From Branchiostoma belcheri (lineage: Eukaryota; Chordata; Leptocardii; Amphioxiformes; Branchiostomatidae): a stretch of 64,000 nt of DNA. Location: contig NW_017803791.1 in NCBI RefSeq assembly GCF_001625305.1, forward strand, positions 71,961 to 135,960. Direction: 5' to 3'. Position 1 is the first letter of the stretch, and each line of letters begins with the position of its first letter. The position numbers and the translations under genes are program-made. Below the pieces are notes generated by a model. It did no database searches, was not told where the DNA came from, and saw nothing but the letters and a program-made list of their open reading frames with translations. Below are positions 10,701-20,300 of the stretch, one piece after another.

Positions 10701-12602
10701 CTATTGTCTCCAGCTCAAGACAGTGCATCGGCATTGGCACTGCCCTTTCCCGGACTGCCTCCATCCCCCGACCTTCTGTAGTGACAGCTTCTCCTCAATC
10801 ACGCGCTCCCTCGCTGCCGTGTCCACCGGTTTGGCGCCACCAAAGATGCGCCTCTGGGACTTCCCTGGTGCTGGGAGATGAGGGCTCCCAAAGGGTTTGG
10901 TACGTGCAGCCAGGCGCAGTTTTGGTCTATAGCCGGCAAAGTTGTACGACTTGGTGCCGCCACGACCATAACCATTACTATAACGACCGAATGTTGACAA
11001 GAATTGCCGCGGTTGAACTCCAGATTGCTGCATTGCTTTCTGTAAGCCGATAAACCCCTGAGCTGCCTTGCGTGCTTGAGCCCTCGTAGCCACGAGCGAC
11101 TCCCGTGCCAGCCTTCCAGATGCGCACTGCTGTACCAGTTCGGCAAGATGGGGAACATCCCGTCCGAGTATAGCGGGGTGTGGGAGGTTTGGGGTCACTT
11201 TCGCATTTATCTTGTAGCTTCTGTGTCCTATCTGGACCTCTACTTGTGCAGTCGGGTACTTCCTTTCGTCGCCATGAATGCAAGTAATGCCGCCTTGATT
11301 GTCATGTGCGATTTTTGTCGGATCCACCAGGTCCTCTCTGATCAGCGTCTGTGTGCTGCCAGTGTCCAACAGCAACGGGACCGTCTTTCCCTCCACCTGG
11401 CCTGTGAGATCAAATGCTGTCTGTGGGAACCTGATCTTCCTCCCCCCAAAGAAGGACGTAGCCCCTGTGGATCGGGCGTCTTGTTTGGACATAGGACAGT
11501 CCCTCGCAAAATGGCTGGGGTCCCCGCAGGTGTAATACGTAGCTACCCCGCTCGTTGTCCCGAGATGGGCGCGGCTGCGGACTGGTGTTGTTTTCTTCCC
11601 CTCCTCCTCCTCCTTCTTGCCGAGCTCTCTCTCGTGGGCCTCCAAGTAATGTTGGGCCATCCCGGCTAGTTCGTCCAATGATGACGGGCCCTGCTCCCGA
11701 AGCCGTACTGCCAGGTCTCGTGGGAACGCCTCCAGAAACTGTTCCTTTACGAACAAATCCCTGAGGCCCTCGTAGCTCTTGGACGATTCAGCTAACTCCA
11801 CCCAGCGCTCAAGGTAGCTGGTGAGCCTCACGATAAACTGTCGCGGGCTTTCCCCCTTTTCTGCCTTGTTCTGTCGGAACTTGGCCCGAAAGCCTTCTTC
11901 TGTAAGATTATATCTTTTTAGCAAGGCCTGTTTTACCGCCGTGTAGCTCCGTGCCTCGTCCTCCGGGAGTCTGGAGTATACTTCAAGAGCTCTGCCCGTC
12001 AACAGCGCACTTAAGTGTGCGGCCCATTTGTCCTCGGCCCATTGGCTAGAGGTCGCAAATCTCTCAAACCTTAACAGGTACGCATCCAGGTCATCCTTTT
12101 CATCCACGAATGATGGCAGCCTCGGTACCTTGGCCACGGCCTGCCCCCCTGTCGGCGGTCCCACAGCGGCCATCTTCACGTCCAACTTCTTCATTTCCAG
12201 CTGATGTTTTCTTTCTGCCTCCTTCTCTCTCTCTGTCGCTTCCCTAGCCTTCTCTCTCTCTGCCGCTTCCATCGCCTTCTCTCGCTCTGCCGCTTCCCTC
12301 GCCTTCTCTCTCTCCTCGGCTTCCAGCTTCAGCTTCTCCATCTCGGTCTGTCGTTTCCTCTCCTTCTCTTCATTTTCCACCTTCTGCCTTTCCGCTTCAA
12401 ACTTCAGCTTCTCTATCTCTATCTGTCGCTCCTTGTCCTTCTCTTCAGCCTCTATCTTCAGCCTTTCGGCTTCTAACCTCAGCTTCTCCAGCTCTCTCTC
12501 TTCCGCCCTTTCGTCCCTTTCCCTGGCCTGTTGTTCTCCCACAAACCTCCGTAGTTCTTCCCCTGAGAGGCCTAGCTTCTCCCCGGCCTCGAGAAGATCC
12601 AT
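10701..12602 (-). CDS. Gag-protease polyprotein of a Gmr1-like LTR retrotransposon
   Basis: An uninterrupted 633-residue ORF. Residues about 20-140 form a very charged E/K/R coiled coil with near-repeats of AEREKA. Residues about 178-322 resemble a SCAN/retroviral-type capsid domain, with SPRQFIVRLTSYLERW and EQFLEAFPRDLAVRLREQ. A zinc-knuckle-like C-x4-H-x4-C follows (C359, H364, C369), but the first cysteine position is Tyr356. An aspartic protease has LLLDTGSTQ (DTG at 413-415) and AILGRD (478-483). It lies downstream of an LTR and primer-binding site on the same strand. RT and integrase are absent: after the protease region the DNA jumps to a short RNase H-like tail in another frame (10719-10752, GKGSANADALS). 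So the element lost most of pol by internal deletion, yet gag-protease is intact. Confidence 0.88.
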   Translation of the reverse strand: MDLLEAGEKLGLSGEELRRFVGEQQARERDERAEERELEKLRLEAERLKIEAEEKDKERQIEIEKLKFEAERQKVENEEKERKRQTEMEKLKLEAEEREKAREAAEREKAMEAAEREKAREATEREKEAERKHQLEMKKLDVKMAAVGPPTGGQAVAKVPRLPSFVDEKDDLDAYLLRFERFATSSQWAEDKWAAHLSALLTGRALEVYSRLPEDEARSYTAVKQALLKRYNLTEEGFRAKFRQNKAEKGESPRQFIVRLTSYLERWVELAESSKSYEGLRDLFVKEQFLEAFPRDLAVRLREQGPSSLDELAGMAQHYLEAHERELGKKEEEEGKKTTPVRSRAHLGTTSGVATYYTCGDPSHFARDCPMSKQDARSTGATSFFGGRKIRFPQTAFDLTGQVEGKTVPLLLDTGSTQTLIREDLVDPTKIAHDNQGGITCIHGDERKYPTAQVEVQIGHRSYKINAKVTPNLPHPAILGRDVPHLAELVQQCASGRLARESLVATRAQARKAAQGFIGLQKAMQQSGVQPRQFLSTFGRYSNGYGRGGTKSYNFAGYRPKLRLAARTKPFGSPHLPAPGKSQRRIFGGAKPVDTAARERVIEEKLSLQKVGGWRQSGKGQCQCRCTVLSWRQ

Positions 12603-13045
12603 TTTACTCCCTCCTTTTTTTTCTCTCTCTCTGCCTTCTGTTGACCCGACTATGCTACAGTTTATTTACTTCAATCGGCCCGTCTGGAATGTCAGGGAAC
12701 AACCCTCGGGAGTGTCTCGCCGGCAGAAAGCAACACCACTCAAACTGCAGCTTATCAATTCCAGATGTTCCCATTCACAGTTCCCACAACAGCCTCTTCA
12801 TACGACACAAGTCAACAGTTCACAATATTCACGAAGAATGTACTTGCACGTCCAAACCGTTAACAGCACTGTCTTACTGTTACTCACGGTTACTTGTTCT
12901 GTCTTGGCAAGGGCATTGGTCTTGCTTGGTCTCACTTCTCATGTGGATCTGCTTTGGCTGCACCCAGTTCCTTGGTGGCCCCTTGGTCTGTACTGTTCGT
13001 CCGTCGGGTCTTCACCTACCGGTGTTTTTGCCCTCGGTGAATCAT

Positions 13046-13061
13046 CCCACTTCTGACACCA
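13046..13061 (-). other. Primer-binding site of the LTR element
   Basis: On the minus strand, TGGTGTCAGAAGTGGG lies two bases after the LTR. Its TGG start and position fit a tRNA primer-binding site. The primer tRNA is not assigned. Confidence 0.75.
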
Positions 13062-13063
13062 CT

Positions 13064-13255
13064 TGTCAGACAATGAGCCGAGTTGATCGAGTTGAACGTT
13101 TAATGCTTTTCCTAAGAGGTCTACAACAGTCCTCCACCGGACCTTCCCCTCCTCTAGCTTGGGCCCTACTGCCTGATTCCGGGCCCCACGCTCCTCTCAT
13201 TGGGCCTACCCAAAGCCATTACATGTGCTCCGTCACAGCAGTTGTCAACTGTACA
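13064..13255 (-). repeat. 5' LTR of the gag-protease element
   Basis: On the minus strand this 192-bp segment begins TGTACAGTTGAC and ends GTCTGACA, giving TG...CA termini. It is followed by the primer-binding site and then the gag ORF. No matching second LTR is present beyond 10700, so the 3' end was lost. Confidence 0.72.
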
Positions 13256-13264
13256 TCGTTTTAG

Positions 13265-13690
13265 AGGATGGTGCACTAGTAAGAATTAATTAAGACTATG
13301 TTTATGATGTCATTCATGTAATTTCATTGGCTAAAACCATCTAGATTGGTTATTCTCGTACAACGTAATAGTATACAACAAATTTATAAAAAAAAGGTTT
13401 ATAAGATGATATTAAGGTCTACTAAAACGAATGTTGCTCAAAGTAACACAAGTGACGTCATAAATGACGCCATGCATATCTAGACAGAGCTCTCGGGGGA
13501 TTTTTAGACTGGGTACCATTTCAAACCCCTCACAACTCTTGGACGGTATATCGTATGGCCACCAAATTTTCAGAGAATGCAGTGCTAGTGAATGAAAAAA
13601 AAAATGTAAGAACGATGTTTATGTCGTTATGACGTAATTATGACGCCATAATGTGATTTTTTTGCCACAACCGTCTAGATAGGTTAGTCC
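13265..13690 (+). mobile_element. Two truncated PB-A copies in series
   Basis: 13265-13500 matches the PB-A interior (GGTGCACTAGTAAGAA, then ATTGGCTAAAACCATCTAGAT and ATGACGCCATGCATAT). 13503-13690 restarts near the left end (TAGACTGGG, TCGTATGGCCACCAAATTTTCAGAGAATG) and runs to CCGTCTAGATAGG. Both lack intact termini. The LTR element joins directly at 13256. Confidence 0.65.
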
Positions 13691-13696
13691 ATATCT

Positions 13697-14621
13697 TTAC
13701 CCTATCTAGACCGGGGCGGGGGTTAAAAGTGTCCGCGCCAACTTTATCAATAACATTCAATAAAATTTTAAGTAGGTTCCATCATTGAAAATACAGACTT
13801 TCTGCTATGTCGATGACGCCATTGGTCAAAATATCAAATGGCGGACCATATCATAATATCATGTATATAACAGGTAATTTTCCTTGAAATCTCATCACTA
13901 GTTAGATTTTTTTGAATGTTCATATGTCTGTGTTAAGTCTATTATTAATGTATATTTAGGCTTCATATGGAAAATAAAACTTTTAATTGATGATTAGGCC
14001 ATGTTGATTTGATTATATGGATGACATCCGCGCGCGCATGAATTTTCGGCCGTTTCCAAAAAAAAAAGTTTTCAACCATACTGTAAATCGTGCAAAACAG
14101 TTGCTGAATGAGCAAAAATATACCATAAGTTGCAAGGAAAACATTTAGAAACGATACCAATGTCGTAGAATGCCAAAATCAAAGGAAAAAGGACAAAAAT
14201 GTAAAGAAATTAATTCGAAGAGTAGTAGATTATTCGCCATAACATATTCTGTGCCATTTGTTCCACCTTCTTGACCACGTAGATTTCATGTAGAAAGCAA
14301 CTTTTTTTTTGCAAAACTTTTTTTTTATTCGCACGCGCGCATCAGTTTTGGGGTTCCCAGAGGATGTCATCCATATAATCAAAGCAACATGGCCTTAAAG
14401 ATGACAAAAGCTTAAATTTCCATGGCGTTATTTTGACCAATTATATTACATGACGTCATAATACGCAAACATAATGACATAAACAGTGTTCTCATAATTT
14501 ATGTTTACTATCATACCATCCTCTGAAAATTTGTTGGTCTTACGATATGAGTTTTGAGGGGAGGGGGGGCAATGCGCTACCCACCGGTCCCACGAATCAC
14601 CCCCAAACACCGGTCTAGAGT
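13697..14621 (-). mobile_element. PB-A copy in reverse orientation, with nested PIF-like MITE
   Basis: It begins with CCCTATCTAGACCGG and a GTCCGCGCCAACTTT block (reverse of the PB-A right end), passes through the GGACCATATCA region, is split by the MITE at 13997-14394, and continues to a G/C-rich left-end remnant with GGTCTAGAG near 14615. Confidence 0.65.
13997..14394. mobile_element. PIF/Harbinger-like MITE
   Basis: A 398-bp element with about 33-bp terminal inverted repeats: GGCCATGTTGATTTGATTAT at the left against ...AACATGGCC at the right, with one or two mismatches. It is flanked by TTA on both sides (13994-13996 and 14395-14397). A 3-bp TWA duplication is the PIF/Harbinger hallmark. 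The interior is AT-rich with CGCGCGC near both ends and no coding capacity. Confidence 0.82.
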
Positions 14622-15015
14622 GATAGTAAACACCAAAAGTGTTTTTATAATATTAGTGTCTACTAAGGCCTATGCTCCTCATAACAACACCGGTGACGCT
14701 TACCAAAGAAATCTAAGCCACTATGATGGTCTTCCTGAACTTCTTAGTGCTTTCAACTTTCTGCTATTACAGTCTAAAAAACTTTACCTTAAAGTTTTCA
14801 AAATTTAAGACAAGAAACGGGAATTTCCCATTTAGGTTTGGATGTTGTTATAATTGAAGAAATTATTTCACTAATATTGAATACACATGAAATTAAAAAA
14901 AACTATTATTTCAAGTTTTGTTTCTACCTTACTCCGTAAATATATTTACGTCATTTAGTCTAAATAATTCATGGCTCACCTTTGCGTAATCAAGGATGAT
15001 GATATAGAAAAAAAA
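14622..15015. other. No gene recognised
   Basis: AT-rich sequence between the PB-A copy and the dispersed repeat; the start still resembles PB-A interior (ACACCGGTGACG near 14690). Confidence 0.45.
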
Positions 15016-15017
15016 CA

Positions 15018-15915
15018 AGAGTTCCACGATCTCATACCTTCGCGAAATGATGTTAACCCGTCCGGTTTACGAATTATACAATTTTAATAATGGATTTCGC
15101 AAATAAGAGCCCCATTTGCATGGATTACATTAGTTGAGCATATTCTCCACCCAACGACAGCCTTATCTTATTAAAAAAGGCTATTCTAGCACTTCCTCAT
15201 AAATTATGCAAATTTGTCATAACTTGAATAGATTTTCTTTATTGAAGAACACTTAACTTCCAAAAGCAGAAAGTATGAAATTCCCAGCAATTACGATTAT
15301 GAAATTATAACAATTTCTCCTTAATTTTGCAAAATGAGGTCTTCATTTACATAATCTATATCTTAAGATGTTTTTCTTGTTCTCAATTACATGTCACAAG
15401 TGTCCCATGGTCCTATTATCGAACAAAGCAGATTTAAAGAATTTCTCCATTAATTATGCAGATTAGCTCCTGTTATGCGTTATTGCCATCTGGTTATGTC
15501 AAGCATCACTTTCGCTATCTACATGCCAAAAAATACTACAATCCGTCAACCGGTTCTTGAGTTATCCTCCTCAAAAATTTATCAACAAACGCTCCTGCAG
15601 TTCCAGAACAAGCTGTTAGGGGGCCCAAACGCATGTTACTTCTCCCCTACGCCAAGAGCTACCTACCAACCACAATTCGTGCCCCTAGCATCGCGAGATA
15701 TCAAAACCGGAAGTTCAGCTGCGGTACCAACAAAAGCCACCAGGGGGCCAAAATCTGATCATTTCTAGGTCTCATCAAGACCTACGAACAAGTTTGATGA
15801 CAATGCATTTAAAGCTTCTTGAGTTATGCTGTTCACAAACGGACAAACGGACGGACGGACAAACGGACAAACGCTACTGAAAACATAACCTTTTTTGCGA
15901 AGGTAATAATGATGT
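15018..15915 (+). repeat. Dispersed non-coding repeat, family C
   Basis: It begins ACAAGAGTTCCACGATCTCA followed by TACCTTCGCGAAATGATG and ends with (GGAC)-rich tetranucleotides and TTTTGCGAAGGTAATAA. A reverse-orientation copy is at 28205-29235, and partial copies are at 31440-31690 and 60540-61300. Shared internal blocks include CCGTCAACCGGTTCTTGAG and GGGGCCCAAA. The ends carry related CCTTCGC/GCGAAGG motifs. No protein is readable, so the superfamily is unknown. Confidence 0.72.
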
Positions 15916-15959
15916 TCGTCCATCGTGGTCAAAAAGAACCTTGACTGCAAATGCATTAG

Positions 15960-17249
15960 TAAGGCTAGATGTGGCTAACGATATATGTTATCTACAAAAG
16001 ACTAGCACTAACATGTTGTCAGCTAACATTCAAGTCCAATCACCGTGAGAAAGGTATGTCGTCAGACAGATCGTGCTTTGTTGATATCTGCTTTTCATTG
16101 GCCGGTGTTAGCAAATTAAATGAGATTAATTGTGCATGATGTGAATCAACCCTCTATTTTTCAGTTAAATTAAGCCCAGATACTATCAAACAACGGGGCC
16201 ACGTTTGACCTCCAATCGAGAATTTACAGTAGGTGGTGTTCAGTTATGTACAATAAGAACGTAGCTAAGAAACCTTTTTATCTATTTGAGTAATTTGATA
16301 AAGTTAATTATTAATTAGACCTAATAACAGTTGTGTTCGTTACTATGGTATCATACAAAAAGCCTTAGTTATAGTCGATATGTCATATAATTTTTCTAAT
16401 ATGTAACTATTTAGTGATAGGCTAATAACTTTCTGCTATGTACTGTGAAACCTTGACTATATGCATAGTGGTAGGTGCGCCTTATAATTAATCTATGTGG
16501 TCTTGTGAAGGGGAGTAACTTCACTTCCAAGGCAATCAAATAAAATAAATCGAATAAAATTTAATTAAATAAATATAACGGACATATGCTTAGGATTGTG
16601 CATTGTTGCATCGCGTTTCCTTTTACTGTACGCTGTAATAAAAAAAAATGTTAGTCATTATAAAACATTAAAAACATATTTGATATCTGAAATTATNNNN
16701 NNNNNNNNNNNNNNNNTATATATATATAATTATTTTAATTAAAAGTTTGTGGTTTAATTATTGGTTTTATCTGTTTCCAAGGCAAGACCTTTCTGTGTTC
16801 ACTAACTTAACAATTTTTAATTCATTGCATTTGAAACCACAACTTAAACTTGCTCCAGACTGACGTGTAGTTACACAGATAAACTTCAATTAAACAAACC
16901 AGCAGCTGCCTCCACTTTACCAGGCATCAGAACATTGGGCATACCGCTGACCCAGTAACGAAATGCACTGCTACTGGCAATGATAATAAGCTAGACAGTA
17001 TCTTAAAAATATATTGTTAATATGTTTAAGTTATATTTTATTCCCCGGAATAACTACACTTTAGCTATAAAAAAATCCCAATCAATTTTAAACTCTTACT
17101 TAAAACCAGTCGACAGTGTATTACCCTCAACCATTTTCTAAGGGATGCAAACATCATGTAACATCTAATATATCCTATACAAGCTTTCTGTCCTTTTAAC
17201 TACATGGACTTTAAGTGACGTTATATACTAGTATTGACTTTTTTTTCAG
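15960..17249. other. AT-rich region upstream of the GalNAc-transferase coding start
   Basis: No coding signal seen. Contains a 20-base N gap at 16697-16716 inside a (TA)n run. The pyrimidine tract ending at 17249 (TTTTTTTTCAG) is a likely 3' splice site in front of the first coding exon, implying an upstream non-coding exon that I cannot place. Confidence 0.5.
16697..16716. other. Assembly gap (20 N)
   Basis: Twenty unresolved bases adjoining a TA microsatellite. Confidence 1.
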
Positions 17250-17268
17250 ATACAACTCTTCAATAAAT

Positions 17269-17327
17269 ATGAAAAATTTAAAAAAGAAGGACATATTTCT
17301 TCATCTTATATTCTTTGTCGCAGGCAG
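17269..17327 (+). CDS. B4GALNT1-like: B4GALNT-like coding exon 1
   Basis: ATG followed by MKNLKKKDIFLHLIFFVAG, the basic tail and first half of the anchor. Donor CAG|GTAAGG at 17328. Leaves two bases of a codon completed by exon 2. An acceptor at 17248-17249 suggests untranslated sequence from 17250. Confidence 0.85.
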
Positions 17328-20300
17328 GTAAGGTAAAACAACATTGTCGTCTATTGTCTTTTGTAACTGTGTAACACTTTTAAGTTGAATGTAATTCAGT
17401 TAGAGACATTTTGTGAGTTGTACGTAATTTGGCCAATTGGCTGCGAGGTGTCAACTGAAATAAATTTTTTTTTTTCATTTTATGAAGAATCTTATAAAAC
17501 AAATAAAAAAATGTTTGTTATGAAATCGTCAGGCTATAAGACGAAATAACGCACCACCCTGAGGATAGTTTACACCATTTCGGAAATATTGCGAAAACTC
17601 ATGTACTATGAAACTATTAGCAACTTTATTGTATATTGTCGAATATTGTTAAGAAAACATTCTAAGTTCAAAGAATCTTTACATTTGGGAAGGCGCTGTA
17701 AGAGCAGTCTCCATGTGCAAAGCTCCTCCATGGAGCTGCTAACACAGCCCTCGGTGATATCTCTGCAGAGCTCTGCGACAAAACAATTCAATTCAATTCA
17801 ATTAAATTCGTTGCTTGGCGTTGATTTTTATTTAGACCTCTGTTAATGGAGCTCAATATACAATGGTGTCATGGTGGTTGTTGTCACCGATTTTCCCAAT
17901 GGAGCTCTAGCGCTCTGTGACTAGGACTCTGCGACAAAACAAGAGTCCACAAAAAACCGTAGAGCTGATCGCACAGCCCTCCGCTCTCCTTCCGTGATAC
18001 ACTACCGTTGTAGTTATGGTATAAACTCTCGGCGTCCTCGGAAATTGAAGGACTGTGAAGCTTTATAAGGCGGCAGACGTAATGCGCCATTACCCCTTCT
18101 AGTGCACGCCGTGTGTGGTATATTTGATGTCTTGCCGAGGATCTTCTAAACCGAACATTGTATGCAACCATAGCAAACCCCCACAACTTGTGACAAGTCT
18201 TCAAACAACTAGCCTCCTTTTCAGGCGTTACCGGATTAGCCGGGTTTTTTTTTTGGGGGGGGTATTTTCTGATCAAACGTAGATCGCACGCAAAAGAAGC
18301 TCCGGCCGGCAACCCCACATCCACGGAGATATGTGTAGTGTTGCCGGCCAGAGCTTCTATTGCGTGCGATCTACGTTTGATAAAAAATACCCCCCCCCAA
18401 AAAAAAACCCGGCTGATCCGGGAACGCCTAAAAACGAGGCTATTAAACAACCCACTACTCTCACTACTATGAACCAGGCACTCCAGACCCGTTAGCTACA
18501 AGTGACCACAGCGTAATCACGGTACAAGCCATGGAAAGACGCGCTCCCAACAAGAACTGGCAGACCTTCACGGAACTCTTGTCTTCAGTCCTTAAGTCAG
18601 TCTATAACTACCCACGAATGGCCAAAAGTTTATTCGGCTCCTAACGCTGTTGAGAAATGTAGTGATACACACACCTCCCTACTGTTTCGTCACATGAAAC
18701 GTTTTTGCTTTTTACCTTCAAGACCAGCCCTGGACTACACCTGACATTAAAGCTCTCATTCGACAACGCCATTAAGCGCTCACAATTGACCCTGAGTCTG
18801 GAAGCACCATAAAAACAAAACACAACGCATGATCAGAGCTACTTAAAGGAGTTCTATACATCGAAAGTCAAAACACTTCAGAAAGAAAAAAAAATGATTG
18901 CCAACATGTTCCGTACTGAACCAGTCATACACATCGACGGCATGGACCCCGGCAATGAACTAGGTATAACTAATGAGGGTAATCAAACACTTACATCGGT
19001 TTTTTCGTTTATCCAGTCCCTCCAGGAGACCAATCTATCTCACTACCAGCATAAATACCCGTCCATTCTGCACCGTCTTTTGAACCTTGGGAAGTTTAAA
19101 GGAAACTAAAGGTAGTTGGATAGCAGCCGGACCTGACGGGATCCCGGGAAAGGTCATAAAGGAATTTGCATACAAACTCGAATCCTCCCCCCTGGCGGAC
19201 TGCGGACCGAATACCCAAGACAAAACCACAACCGGTTCACGAACTCCGTCCTATCTCTCTGACGTCACTCCTGGCAAAGGTTGCTGAAAGTTTTGCCACT
19301 CACTGGACTTGACGAATGAGATTGTCAAAGCCACTGCCTTACCACCGCCATTTGTCCTCTGTTAGATGTATTTCTGGGATTCTACCTTTTGTGAGGTGAA
19401 TTGTAACCTTTCTGTCAAACAGGCGCCATGGAACAATTTCTGACAGTGTCAACGTTACTTGTGGCCTACCTCAGGGTACCCTACTTGGCCAGTTGATATG
19501 TATTGCTTATCTCGGCGGCGCTACTCGTCACGCGGTCTGTAAGCAATAGAAGTTTGTTCAACAACATGAATCTACTTAAAGTCATGCACCCAAAATCAGC
19601 ACCCTCTAACATCCAGAAGGATCTAACTGACCTGGATAAAGGTCCGGCGATAGCCATAAAAATGTTCATCCCGCAAAGTGTTGTAATAAAGTCGTACATA
19701 TCCTCGTCAGCAAGGTACCTCTACGTGAGAGACGGGTGCATGATCAGCACATCTTACATCCTACAAAATTGTTGTTATGATTTATTGTCACTAATACTCA
19801 GTTTAGTATACTGTTCTCGAGTTTTGAGGGGGGGGCGATTGAGCACACCCCCTCCGTCCGACGAATCCCAAAAAAGCCCGGTGTAGATAGGGTCAAGTCT
19901 GAAAAAATCCCAACTTCTTATTGGTTTTGTTGCACAGGTTTTTGATGTGCTCTTTCCAGGTGAGGTCTTTCGTGATGGTTACAACTAAGTGCTTAACGCT
20001 AGGGACCATCTCCAAGGTCTGGCCGTGGAGTTGGTAGTAGTACTGGAAGACCCTCCTAATGCGGGTGACACGAAGGGTCTGGCACTTCCCAGGGTTAAAC
20101 GTCATGCTTCACTTGTGCTCCCATTCAGCAAGCCGTTCCAGGTCTTGATAAAGCACTAACTGGTCCTTTGCAGAGATGATGGTGTTGTACGCAGCAGTGT
20201 AATCAGCAGGTCAGGACAGATGGCAAAGCATTGATAACGAGGGTCCCAAGACTGTGGGAGCCCTGTGGGAACTCCGATTTCACACTGACGAAGTCGGAAC

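Noticed and set aside
12204-13264. Plus-strand open frames rich in Leu/Ser/Phe
   Set aside because: They are antisense shadows of the charged Gag coiled coil and of the LTR leader.
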